NCBI GenBank assembly: GCA_027023325.1
Contig: JALVVQ010000154.1
Location: forward strand, 1-11,573
From: Campylobacteraceae bacterium
GTDB taxonomy: Bacteria > Campylobacterota > Campylobacteria > Campylobacterales > Sulfurovaceae
DNA length: 11,573 nucleotides
Direction: 5' to 3'
Shown: piece by piece, positions 1 through 6,813 of the stretch
Layout: the number at the start of each line of letters is the position of its first letter
Position numbering within the stretch: the first letter of the stretch is position 1
The notes under the pieces: model-generated
What the model saw: only the letters and a program-made list of their open reading frames with translations
Database searches by the model: none
What the model was told of the DNA's origin: nothing
Program-made: the position numbers and the translations under genes

Positions 1-847
1 TGTTTTTGTGTTGGCTTCGGTCATTTTGACACTGTACGACGATGCCGGTAGGCTCATGGGTGATGCGGATAGCGGATTCAGTCTTGTTTACATGTTGACC
101 TCCGGCACCAGAGGCACGGTAAGTGTCGATACGGATATCTCTGTCTTCTATTTCGATATCGATATCATCTTCTATCTCTGGAGAGACCATCACAGAGCTG
201 AAAGAGGTGTGGCGTTTGGCATTGGAGTCAAAGGGGCTGATGCGTACCAGTCTGTGGATACCGTTCTCTACCTTGAGATAGCCATAGGCATTCTCTCCTT
301 TGATGATAAAACTCACATCTTTGATCCCTGCCTCTTCTGCTGGCTGATAGTCCAGTACTTCGACTTTGAATCCGCGTCTCTCAGCCCAGCGCAGATACAT
401 ACGGTAGAGCATACTGGCCCAGTCCTGACTCTCTGTGCCTCCAGCACCTGGATGAATGGATACGATGGCATGGGCACTGTCGTGCTCACCACTGAGCATC
501 ATCTGTACCTCCAGTGCATTGGTGCTCTCCTGTAGAGACTCTGCATCCTCATAGAGCATCTCCAGCGTCTCTTCGTCTTTTTCATTATTGGCCATCTCAA
601 AATACTCTACCGCATCGTGTACGGCATCTCTGGCATGCTCAAAGGTCGACAGCATGCGCTCTGTCCGCGTCTTCTCCTGGGAGATCTTTCCTGCAGCTTC
701 CGCATCATTCCAAAAGTCAGGCTCTTGCTGCATCTGCTCGATCTCTTTCAGGCGTGCTTCGAGTTGATCGGGCTTGACGATATTGGTGATATTCTCTATC
801 TTGGCAGAGAGGGTTTTGAGCAGTTCGCTGTATTCATAGTTGTCCAC
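1..847 (-). CDS. prfB: Peptide chain release factor 2 (RF2), C-terminus beyond window
   Basis: RF2 recognises UGA/UAA stop codons in the ribosomal A site and triggers peptide release. The 282 residues present carry the tripeptide anticodon SPF (204-206, in VRISPFDSNAKRHTSF) that separates RF2 from RF1, and the catalytic GGQ loop (249-251, in SGAGGQHVNKTES). The N-terminal coiled region precedes them. The family is about 360 residues long, so roughly 80 are missing past the window edge. I chose the GTG at 847: the N-terminus MDNYEYSELL matches RF2 of Helicobacter relatives as I remember it, and an AAGGA Shine-Dalgarno lies about 9 bases upstream. An in-frame ATG at 880 would add 11 residues but lacks that match. 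There is no in-frame UGA near codon 26, so the autoregulatory frameshift known from E. coli prfB is absent. The gene diverges from panC. Confidence 0.97.
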   Translation of the reverse strand, partial: MDNYEYSELLKTLSAKIENITNIVKPDQLEARLKEIEQMQQEPDFWNDAEAAGKISQEKTRTERMLSTFEHARDAVHDAVEYFEMANNEKDEETLEMLYEDAESLQESTNALEVQMMLSGEHDSAHAIVSIHPGAGGTESQDWASMLYRMYLRWAERRGFKVEVLDYQPAEEAGIKDVSFIIKGENAYGYLKVENGIHRLVRISPFDSNAKRHTSFSSVMVSPEIEDDIDIEIEDRDIRIDTYRASGAGGQHVNKTESAIRITHEPTGIVVQCQNDRSQHKN

Positions 848-865
848 TGAGAGAGTTCCTTTTTC

Positions 866-957
866 ACTGTAGGGTACCATATGGCCTAGCATTTTAATGC
901 GTGTGTTCTTGCAGCGCACATAGGCTTTTGGTGTTGTTGGGGAGAACACCCTACAGT
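866..957. repeat. 92-base segment bounded by perfect 10-bp inverted repeats
   Basis: ACTGTAGGGT at 866-875 is matched by its exact reverse complement at 948-957. Inside the right half, GGTGTT (930-935) and AACACC (945-950) form a further stem with a 9-base loop. A weaker stem needing G-U pairs lies near 901-919. The outward-facing GTAGGGTG-type ends followed by a palindrome resemble small REP-like repeats, and a related palindrome lies at 6695-6720. It could be a head-to-head repeat pair or a very small mobile element. It sits across the prfB upstream region, so it must be compatible with prfB expression. Confidence 0.5.
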
Positions 958-960
958 AAT

Positions 961-984
961 ATTTTGGTATGATTTTACCAAAAT
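961..984. promoter_or_regulatory. Palindromic divergent promoter for prfB and panC
   Basis: ATTTTGGTA (961-969) and TACCAAAAT (976-984) are perfect 9-base arms around a 6-base centre. On the plus strand the centre gives a -10-like TATGAT (968-973), 34 bases before the panC start. On the minus strand it gives TAAAAT (977 to 972), facing prfB. There is no clear -35 box on either side, as is usual for sigma70 promoters in Campylobacterota, which rely on T-rich upstream DNA. The symmetry could instead be an operator; the sequence cannot separate the two. Confidence 0.5.
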
Positions 985-1006
985 ATAGCAAAATAGGTGG
1001 TTAGTG

Positions 1007-1831
1007 ATGGTCATAGCAAGAACGATCGAGGCATTGCAGGAGGCGGGGGCTTCTTTGGAGGGCAGTGTAGGGTTTGTGCCTACAATGGGAGCACTGCATG
1101 AGGGGCACCTGAGTCTGATACGAAGAGCCAGAGAGGAGAATGCATGTCTTATCGTCTCGATCTTTGTCAATCCTACACAGTTTTTGGAGGGGGAGGATCT
1201 GGATGCCTATCCTCGAAGAGATGAAGCGGATATCAAGATCTGTGAGCTGGCCAAAGTCGATATCCTCTTTATGCCGACAATCGACCAGATATATGAGCAG
1301 GATGAGCTCTGTATAGGAGCACCGACAGTACGCGGCTATGTGCTGGAGGGAGCCAAGAGACCGGGACACTTTGACGGGATGCTGCAGGTGGTGATGAAGT
1401 TGCTGAATCTGACACAGGCAGACAGGGGCTATTTTGGAAAGAAAGATGCCCAGCAGCTGGCACTGATCATGCAGATGGTGCGCAACTACTTTATGGGCGT
1501 AGAGATCATCCCCTGCGAGATCGTCCGAGACAGCAAAGGGCTGGCACTCAGCAGCCGCAATATCTACCTCACAGCAGAAGAAAAAGAAAGAGCACTCTGC
1601 CTCTCGCAAAGCCTGAAAAAAGCCACAGAGATGGTCATGGCAGGAGAAAAAAGCACCCAAGCTATCACGGAGGCTATGGAGACCATACTGGAAGCTTCAG
1701 ACAGGGTAGAGTATGTTGCGATCGTCAACAGGGTATTCGAACCCCTTCAGGAAGTAGAGATCGGCAACACGATCATTCTGGTAGCGGCATGGGTGGGGAA
1801 GCCTCGCTTGATTGATAATGTGTGGATCTAA
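1007..1831 (+). CDS. panC: Pantothenate synthetase
   Basis: PanC condenses pantoate with beta-alanine, using ATP through a pantoyl-adenylate intermediate. This is the last step of vitamin B5 synthesis, leading to coenzyme A, in the cytoplasm. The 274-residue product has the usual family length. The N-terminal nucleotidyltransferase signature is PTMGALHEGH with the HIGH-like HEGH at 31-34. The pantoate/beta-alanine region reads GHFDGMLQVVMKL (about 120-132). The conserved GYFGKKDAQQL lies at 141-151, and the KMSKS-equivalent LALSSRN at 179-185. I chose ATG 1007 over GTG 1004 because the AGGTGG Shine-Dalgarno (995-1000) is 6 bases from the ATG but only 3 from the GTG. The gene has its own promoter at 961-984. 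Its TAA overlaps the stop of the convergent PBP gene by 4 bases. No panB or panD is visible here. Confidence 0.97.
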   Translation: MVIARTIEALQEAGASLEGSVGFVPTMGALHEGHLSLIRRAREENACLIVSIFVNPTQFLEGEDLDAYPRRDEADIKICELAKVDILFMPTIDQIYEQDELCIGAPTVRGYVLEGAKRPGHFDGMLQVVMKLLNLTQADRGYFGKKDAQQLALIMQMVRNYFMGVEIIPCEIVRDSKGLALSSRNIYLTAEEKERALCLSQSLKKATEMVMAGEKSTQAITEAMETILEASDRVEYVAIVNRVFEPLQEVEIGNTIILVAAWVGKPRLIDNVWI

Positions 1832-3876
1832 AACAGATCTGGTAGTGCCTCGTGTGGGGTGGGGCGTCGTTTTCTACTGGGGGGAGTGAAAGCAGGTGCT
1901 GGTCGGGCAGCTCTTTTGGGGTGCGAGAGTGTACGCTTTCTCTGTTTGCGTTTTCTGATTTTCTGTTTGCGCTTGATCTCTTCCCGTTCTCTTTTCAGCT
2001 TGGCTTTAATCTCTCTTGTGCGCTGCCGTTGTTTGCGCTTGGCAGCTTCCTGTCGTTTTTTCTCTTCGGCTTCAAACTGCTGTTTTTGGATGACAGAGAG
2101 ATCTGGCTGAAGGTAGCCCAACTCTATGAGGTTACTGACGATCTTTTTGAAAGTGGGTACGGCTGACTGTGAGGCGAAGTGCATATGTTTCTTGTCCAGA
2201 CGGATCGCCAGTACACCGATCGTATATTTGTGACCCTTCTTATCATTGGCAAAACCATAGAAACTACTGTTGTATTTATCAATATATCTGCGGTGTTCGA
2301 CGATATGGGCGGTACCAGTCTTTCCGCCAATTTCGAGTCCGGGGTAGCGAGCCGCTTTTCCAGTACCGTCTGAGACCACTTTTTTGAGTATTTTCTTCAT
2401 TTGTGCCGCAGTCTGTTTACCGATGGGGTGAAGGTCGCCTACGCGTGGGCGGGTGCGGTACTTTCCCCCCTTCCCATTTTGGAGGTAGGCTGCGATCCTA
2501 GGGGTGACGGCCTTTCCGCCATTGTTGAAAGCACTGTAGGCTTTCCAGAGCTGTGCAAAGGAAGCCATCATGCCATATCCGTAAGCCTGGTTGGCACGGT
2601 GGAGTTTATTGGAGAGCTGCTTGCTTGTTTTGATTTTTCCCGGCAACTCTCTGGAGAGGTCAATTCCTGTCGCAGAGCCAAAACCAAACTTCTTGAATCC
2701 GCGATAGAACTCTTTCCCGGTCAATCTCCAAGCGATCTTGGAGATGCCGACATTGGAAGAGTGGACGATGATATCAGTGGCGGTCTGGGAGTCGAAGACC
2801 TCGTCATCACTGATGGTATAGCGCTCGCTGATCTTAAGTTTACCTCCTTTGGTATCAAACCAAGTATCTGGAGTGACTTTATTGTGTTCTAATGCAATGG
2901 AGAGCGTGATTGGTTTCATGACCGAACCTGGCTCATAGAGAAACTCACTGAACTTAGGGTTGAGATTATAGACATCTTTTTTACGTATATGATCAGGATT
3001 GTAGCGCTCGGAGCTAGCCAATGCGATTACTTTTCCGGTGCGACTCTCCATGATGCCAGCGATGATCTCTTTGGCGTGAGTGAGAGATTTCATTTTGTCT
3101 AGTGTCAGCTCAACTCTTCTTTGTAGAGAGAGGGGGATGTTGAGGTGAATGTCCATGCCATCTTTTCGGGATTTGACGACGCTACTTTTGTTTCGGATGA
3201 TGGTACTGGCAACATCACGCATGCCTTTGACGGAGCCATTTTGGTTGCTGTTTAGATATTTCTCATAGCTGCGCTCTAGCCCTTTGACTCCCTTGACTTC
3301 GGTATATTTTCCTTCATCGGTATTGCGCACATAGCCCAATACTGGAGAGAGTGTGTCCTTAAGAGGGAAAAAGCGTTCTTCTCCATTTTCGGTGATATCC
3401 AGTCCGTACAGCAGATCTACCCCTCGGCTGTTTTTGATAGAGTGAAAGACCTTGAGTCTACGGAGTTTATAGGCGAGGGATTTGAGCCTGATGGCAGTAT
3501 TGGCATCGATTTTGTCTGCCAGTACGGTATAGCCTGTGTGTTTCTTGAGGGTTTCCCTGAGGAATTTTTCATCGATACCGCTGTAGATGGAGAAGAGGCG
3601 GATCAGGAGTGTCTTTTTGTCCGGGTCGATACTCTGGGTAAAGAGGGTTGCCTGATAGGTCTTGCTGGAGCGGCTGAGCGTATAGTCATCACTAGAGATG
3701 ATTTTTCCCCTGAGTGCCCTGTCATGGATAACGGCTGTATGAGAGGGGAGGTGCCGTTTGGCTGTGATAGTATGAAAGATTGAGACCAGAAAGCCCATTA
3801 CTGCAAGCAGAAGAAGCACAAACAACACCAGCGTTCTGATCGGTTTTTGCTTGAATGTGCCTCCTTTCTTTTGCAT
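1828..3876 (-). CDS. ftsI: Class B penicillin-binding protein, FtsI-type D,D-transpeptidase with long basic C-terminal tail
   Basis: It cross-links peptidoglycan stem peptides in the periplasm. As an FtsI homologue it would act at the division septum with FtsW, which is encoded divergently next door. The 682 residues begin with a short basic cytoplasmic end and one membrane span (about 14-37). A PBP dimerisation-type domain follows (about 45-250), then the transpeptidase domain. The three active-site motifs are intact: SVMK with nucleophile Ser318 in EPGSVMKP, SSN at 373-375, and KTG at 519-521 in IGGKTGTAH. The domain ends near residue 590. After it comes an unusual tail of about 85 residues, around 40% Lys/Arg and ending in Pro-rich sequence, which typical FtsI lacks. 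The ATG at 3876 follows an AGGGGA Shine-Dalgarno. The neighbourhood favours FtsI over the elongation PBP2, but the symbol is by context as well as motif. The end overlaps panC. Confidence 0.88.
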   Translation of the reverse strand: MQKKGGTFKQKPIRTLVLFVLLLLAVMGFLVSIFHTITAKRHLPSHTAVIHDRALRGKIISSDDYTLSRSSKTYQATLFTQSIDPDKKTLLIRLFSIYSGIDEKFLRETLKKHTGYTVLADKIDANTAIRLKSLAYKLRRLKVFHSIKNSRGVDLLYGLDITENGEERFFPLKDTLSPVLGYVRNTDEGKYTEVKGVKGLERSYEKYLNSNQNGSVKGMRDVASTIIRNKSSVVKSRKDGMDIHLNIPLSLQRRVELTLDKMKSLTHAKEIIAGIMESRTGKVIALASSERYNPDHIRKKDVYNLNPKFSEFLYEPGSVMKPITLSIALEHNKVTPDTWFDTKGGKLKISERYTISDDEVFDSQTATDIIVHSSNVGISKIAWRLTGKEFYRGFKKFGFGSATGIDLSRELPGKIKTSKQLSNKLHRANQAYGYGMMASFAQLWKAYSAFNNGGKAVTPRIAAYLQNGKGGKYRTRPRVGDLHPIGKQTAAQMKKILKKVVSDGTGKAARYPGLEIGGKTGTAHIVEHRRYIDKYNSSFYGFANDKKGHKYTIGVLAIRLDKKHMHFASQSAVPTFKKIVSNLIELGYLQPDLSVIQKQQFEAEEKKRQEAAKRKQRQRTREIKAKLKREREEIKRKQKIRKRKQRKRTLSHPKRAARPAPAFTPPSRKRRPTPHEALPDLF

Positions 3877-3936
3877 ATTTTCCCCTGTGGTTTCTTGATT
3901 TTTCGCTATTTTAGTAGATTTTATCTTCTAATAGAC

Positions 3937-3948
3937 TATAATTATACT
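3937..3948. promoter_or_regulatory. Overlapping divergent -10 boxes for the PBP and ftsW
   Basis: The perfect palindrome TATAATTATA (3937-3946) provides TATAAT on both strands: 3937-3942 toward ftsW and 3946-3941 toward the PBP gene. A second plus-strand candidate, TATACT, is at 3943-3948. Both flanks are AT-rich and there is no recognisable -35. Each start codon is 40-70 bases away. One polymerase at this site should exclude the other, which would couple the two septal genes. Confidence 0.5.
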
Positions 3949-3984
3949 GATTTAATACTAAAAAATAGAAAAATAAGAAAAACC

Positions 3985-5160
3985 ATGATTGACAAACCAC
4001 TTTTTGCCGCTATTATCGCGCTTTTTACCATCTCGTTAATGATGAGCTATTCGCTCTCTACTTTTACGGTACTGTATCATGGATTTGGGGGCATGCACTT
4101 TTTTATCAGGCAGACATCTGCGGTGATGATGGGAATTGTGATTATGGTCTTTCTTAGCAGGCTTGATCCGGATGTGTGGTTTGCTCGGATAGGGTTTGCT
4201 CTTTTTATAGGCTCTTTCGCGGCTATGGTAATGATGCCTTTTCTGCCTGAATCTTTGGTCAAGAGTGTCTTGGGAGCCAAGCGTTGGATACGGTTGGGTC
4301 CGGTGTCGATTTCCCCAGTAGAATACTTCAAGGTGGGCTTTGTCTTTTTTCTCTCCTGGAGTTTTTCTCGTAAGATGCTTCTGCATGGCAAACTCTCTCT
4401 CTGGGAAGAGATCAAGGTGATTTTGCCCTATATGGCAATCTTCGCGGTGGCAGTGATGTTTATTGCTGTGTTTCAGAAGGATCTGGGGCAGGTGATGGTA
4501 TTGGCTTTTACACTGCTAATTCTTTTCTCTTTTGCCGGACGGAGTCTGAAGCTGTTCTTTCTCAATATTAGTATTGGATTGGTGGGGTTTGTAGTGCTGG
4601 TAATGATTGCGCCACACCGTATGGCAAGGATCAAGAGCTGGTGGTCTACAGTACAGGATCACTTTTTGGGGTACTTCCCTGCTTCTATGGTCTCTGAGTT
4701 CAAGGTAGATGCCGCAGCGGAGCCCTATCAGATATCCAATGCACTCAATGCCATTCATAATGGCGGTTTCTGGGGGCAGGGGCTGGGGAATGGACAGTTC
4801 AAGTTGGGGTATTTGAGTGAGGTACATACAGACTTTATCTTGGCGGGAATCGCCGAGGAACTTGGCTTTATCGGGCTGGCAGTGGTGGCATCTTTGATCA
4901 TAGTGATCCTTTTTCGTGTCTTTCAGATCGCTTCCAAGGTAGAGAATCCTGCCTACCATCTCTTCAGTATGGGGGTTGGACTGCTGATCGTACTAGCCTT
5001 TCTGGTCAATAGCTACGGGATCTCTGGCATGATTCCGATCAAAGGGATCGCAGTCCCTTTTCTCAGCTATGGTGGATCCCATATCATGGCGGCATCGATC
5101 GGTATCGGAATGGTACTAATGATCTCCAAAAAGAGAAGATTGAGAGGAGAAACGGTATGA
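3985..5160 (+). CDS. ftsW: Septal peptidoglycan glycosyltransferase FtsW (SEDS family)
   Basis: FtsW is the SEDS-family polymerase that joins lipid II into glycan strands at the division site, in complex with an FtsI-type PBP in the inner membrane. The product has 391 residues and about ten hydrophobic spans, typical for the family. Signatures seen are GAKRWIRLGPVSISPVEYFK (97-116), the QKDLGQ loop (164-169; QPDLG in many homologues), GGFWGQGLGNGQFKLGYL (260-277), HTDFILAGIAEELGFIG (281-297) and PIKGIAVPFLSYGGS (351-365). Start: the frame stays open back to 3847 inside the PBP gene, but that extension is out of family. ATG 3985 gives the expected hydrophobic N-terminus, with only a weak AAGAA ahead of it. 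The stop overlaps the murG start by ATGA, implying translational coupling. RodA is the alternative, but the murG neighbour and PBP partner favour FtsW. Confidence 0.93.
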   Translation: MIDKPLFAAIIALFTISLMMSYSLSTFTVLYHGFGGMHFFIRQTSAVMMGIVIMVFLSRLDPDVWFARIGFALFIGSFAAMVMMPFLPESLVKSVLGAKRWIRLGPVSISPVEYFKVGFVFFLSWSFSRKMLLHGKLSLWEEIKVILPYMAIFAVAVMFIAVFQKDLGQVMVLAFTLLILFSFAGRSLKLFFLNISIGLVGFVVLVMIAPHRMARIKSWWSTVQDHFLGYFPASMVSEFKVDAAAEPYQISNALNAIHNGGFWGQGLGNGQFKLGYLSEVHTDFILAGIAEELGFIGLAVVASLIIVILFRVFQIASKVENPAYHLFSMGVGLLIVLAFLVNSYGISGMIPIKGIAVPFLSYGGSHIMAASIGIGMVLMISKKRRLRGETV

Positions 5161-6185
5161 GTATTATCATGACAGGTGGCGGTACTGGCGGACATCTGGC
5201 GATCATCAAGGCGGTCAAAGAGGCGATGGTAGGTCGGGGTGTCCCCTCCCCGACGGATGCATTGATTTACATCGGCTCTACCCAAGGACAAGACAAACAG
5301 TGGTTTGGTGACGATGAGGATTTTACATACAAGTACTTCTTTGAGACCCGAGGGGTGGTCAATCAGAGTAAGCTAGGCAAAGTCAAGTCCCTCTGGATGC
5401 TTTTCAAAGCCTTTTTGCAGGCACGAAAATTGCTTAAAAAACATGAAGCCAAGGTGGTCTTCTCGGTAGGGGGATTCTCTGCTGCACCAATGGCATTTGC
5501 TGCCAAACTGACAGGTACACCACTGGTGATTCATGAGCAAAATGCGGCACTGGGCTCGCTCAACAGGGTACTGCAAAAGCATGCCACTGCCTTCATCTCC
5601 TCCTATCTGTCCCAGAGTCCGATCCAGGCCTATCCGATCAAGCAGGTCTTTTTCGACAAGGCACGCATCCGAGAACGGGTAGAGACGGTGATCTTTCTGG
5701 GTGGTTCGCAGGGAGCGGTGGCGATCAATACCCTGGCATTGGCACTGGCACCGACCCTTCATGACAGAGGTATTCGCATCATCCATCAGGCAGGAGAGCG
5801 CAATATAGAGACCGTGAAAGCAGCCTATGCGGAGCTTGGGATAGAAGCTGAGGTGTTTGGCTTTACGACCAGATTGGCAGCGTATATGGCAGAGGCAGAC
5901 TTCGCTGTAGCTAGAGCTGGCGCCTCGACACTGTGGGAGCTTAGTGCCACAGCACTTCCCGCACTCTTCATTCCCTATCCTTATGCTGCGAGTGACCATC
6001 AGTACCACAATGCCCAATTTCTTGTAGAAAAAAACCTGGCATGGCTGATGCGTGAGGATGTGATCGAGACAGAGCAGGTGATCGCGCTGCTGGATGAAGA
6101 CCTGCAGAGTCGAAGCCAAGGGCTCATGGCACTCATCGAGCGAGGCGGTGCTGAACAGATCGCAGCACTGCTCACACAATTTTGA
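5157..6185 (+). CDS. murG: UDP-GlcNAc:lipid I N-acetylglucosaminyltransferase MurG
   Basis: MurG adds N-acetylglucosamine from UDP-GlcNAc to lipid I, making lipid II on the cytoplasmic face of the membrane; this is the substrate that FtsW polymerises. The 342 residues form the two-Rossmann GT-B fold. The first glycine-rich loop is GGGTGGH (7-13), including the conserved His13. A second N-domain motif is FSVGGFSAAP (102-111), followed by HEQN (126-129). The C-domain loop is GGSQGA (182-187). The nucleotide-sugar site is RAGASTLWE (253-261, with Glu261), followed by PYPYAASDHQYHNAQ (273-287). The length is near the family norm of about 350. The ATG sits in an ATGA overlap with ftsW, so the two are almost certainly one operon. 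The C-terminus is complete, and the stop overlaps a TTGACA-like sequence ahead of the next gene. Confidence 0.97.
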   Translation: MSIIMTGGGTGGHLAIIKAVKEAMVGRGVPSPTDALIYIGSTQGQDKQWFGDDEDFTYKYFFETRGVVNQSKLGKVKSLWMLFKAFLQARKLLKKHEAKVVFSVGGFSAAPMAFAAKLTGTPLVIHEQNAALGSLNRVLQKHATAFISSYLSQSPIQAYPIKQVFFDKARIRERVETVIFLGGSQGAVAINTLALALAPTLHDRGIRIIHQAGERNIETVKAAYAELGIEAEVFGFTTRLAAYMAEADFAVARAGASTLWELSATALPALFIPYPYAASDHQYHNAQFLVEKNLAWLMREDVIETEQVIALLDEDLQSRSQGLMALIERGGAEQIAALLTQF

Positions 6186-6198
6186 CACAATTTTTTGC

Positions 6199-6204
6199 TA
6201 TACT
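6199..6204 (+). promoter_or_regulatory. Probable -10 box for the first lipoprotein gene
   Basis: TATACT follows a TTTTTTGC run, the usual layout of a -10 box behind a T-tract in this phylum, 31 bases before the ATG at 6235. A TTGACA at 6182-6187 overlaps the murG stop, but it is only 11 bases from this box. It would pair at 16 bases with a poorer TATGAC (6204-6209). Confidence 0.45.
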
Positions 6205-6234
6205 ATGACAAATAAAGTCTAAAAAGGATCAGAG

Positions 6235-6639
6235 ATGAAAAGTATAGTAAGTTTGGTAGTGGCCGGTGTGGCAGTGTTTGCGTTGAGTGGGTGTGGTGAA
6301 GGTAGTGATGATGAAGGTGGCAATATTCAAAAGGTAGATATACTTGTTTTGCATGAGGGATATGTCATCAAGGGAACCGACGAGGATAGTAAAGATGTCG
6401 AGTTGGATTTTTGCGACAATAGATTTGCCCTTTATCATGACGGGAATGCTTTCTCCGGGACTTTCAATATTGCAGATAATGACAATCGAATTAATATGTT
6501 TGAGAAAAATCCACATCTAGGTGAATCCTATAGAATTGATACAGCTGATGGTCAACTGAGAAAAGGAAATATCTATGACATTAAATTTAATGGATATGAT
6601 ATTTTGATTAATGCAATAGTTAAAGGATGCAATATTTAA
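6235..6639 (+). CDS. Small predicted lipoprotein (paralogue of the 6814-7395 product)
   Basis: I do not recognise a named family. The 134-residue product begins with a classic lipoprotein signal: a basic end, a hydrophobic core and the lipobox ALSGC with Cys20. After cleavage it would be lipid-anchored with a short acidic, Gly-rich linker (21-32). The rest (34-134) is a compact, probably beta-rich domain. Its pattern of VDIL-x-L-xx-GYxIxG, then VELxF, FSGTF, YxIxT and YDI recurs in the next gene's C-terminal domain. An AAGGA Shine-Dalgarno lies 8 bases before the ATG. A separate promoter and a 49-base gap suggest it is not simply part of the murG operon. The last 160 bases are noticeably more AT-rich than its own 5' part. 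Two non-lipobox cysteines (FCDN and the C-terminal KGC) are absent from the paralogue. Function unknown. Confidence 0.85.
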   Translation: MKSIVSLVVAGVAVFALSGCGEGSDDEGGNIQKVDILVLHEGYVIKGTDEDSKDVELDFCDNRFALYHDGNAFSGTFNIADNDNRINMFEKNPHLGESYRIDTADGQLRKGNIYDIKFNGYDILINAIVKGCNI

Positions 6640-6694
6640 CTATTTTATCGCTCCCGAGACTGCGAAAGGAACTTTTCTTTATCAGTCAGCATAA

Positions 6695-6720
6695 GGTGCG
6701 TTGGCAAACGCACCCTACGA
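6695..6720. repeat. REP-like palindrome with GTAGGGTGCG end
   Basis: GGTGCGTT (6695-6702) pairs perfectly with AACGCACC (6707-6714) around the loop GGCA, and CTAC follows at 6715-6718. Read on the minus strand it starts GTAGGGTGCGTT. From memory, palindromes of this GTAGGGTG(C) form are widespread dispersed repeats in several bacterial phyla. A related palindrome with the same CCCTAC flank lies at 930-957. No T-run follows on either strand, so it is not a convincing terminator. Confidence 0.6.
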
Positions 6721-6729
6721 ATTCCCAAA

Positions 6730-6750
6730 TTCTAATTTCTAATTTCTAAT
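6730..6750. repeat. Three tandem heptamers TTCTAAT
   Basis: TTCTAAT occurs three times without interruption (6730-6736, 6737-6743, 6744-6750). On the minus strand the unit is ATTAGAA, one base from the ATTAGGA permutation of the heptamer array inside alaS (10149-10183). It lies 8 to 30 bases after the REP-like palindrome, in the spacer between the two lipoprotein genes. Confidence 0.7.
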
Positions 6751-6756
6751 TCTCTT

Positions 6757-6786
6757 CACGATTCACCCACGATTCTCCGTCATAAT
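6757..6786 (+). promoter_or_regulatory. Probable promoter of the second lipoprotein gene, with an 11-base-spaced direct repeat
   Basis: CACGATTC occurs at 6757-6764 and 6768-6775, exactly 11 bases apart, about one helical turn. A possible -10, CATAAT, follows at 6781-6786, 28 bases before the ATG at 6814. The pair covers the -35 area, so it could bind an activator or repressor. It may equally be another scrap of the repeat patchwork in this spacer. Confidence 0.35.
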
Positions 6787-6813
6787 ACCCTATCTAGACA
6801 GAAGGAGACAGAG

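Noticed and set aside
878..880. In-frame ATG 11 codons upstream of the chosen prfB start
   Set aside because: The GTG at 847 gives the N-terminus expected for RF2 in this phylum and has the better Shine-Dalgarno; the extension runs into the inverted repeat.
1004..1006. GTG one codon before the panC ATG
   Set aside because: It leaves only 3 bases to the AGGTGG Shine-Dalgarno; ATG 1007 is better placed.
2401..2892. 163-codon open frame opposite the PBP gene
   Set aside because: It is a shadow of the PBP coding strand: no Shine-Dalgarno, no recognisable motifs, and the PBP active-site motifs are intact on the other strand.
3847..3984. N-terminal extension of ftsW by 46 codons
   Set aside because: It lies inside the divergent PBP gene and across the promoter, and FtsW homologues begin at the hydrophobic segment starting at 3985.
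6182..6187. TTGACA overlapping the murG stop as a true -35 box
   Set aside because: Only 11 bases to the best -10 (TATACT); the 16-base alternative pairs with a poor -10.
5373..6188. 271-codon open frame opposite murG
   Set aside because: MurG motifs run through the whole region on the plus strand; the opposite frame is Cys/His-rich nonsense typical of antisense shadows.
6695..6714. Hairpin as a terminator for the first lipoprotein gene
   Set aside because: No T-run follows on either strand; it fits a REP-like repeat better.
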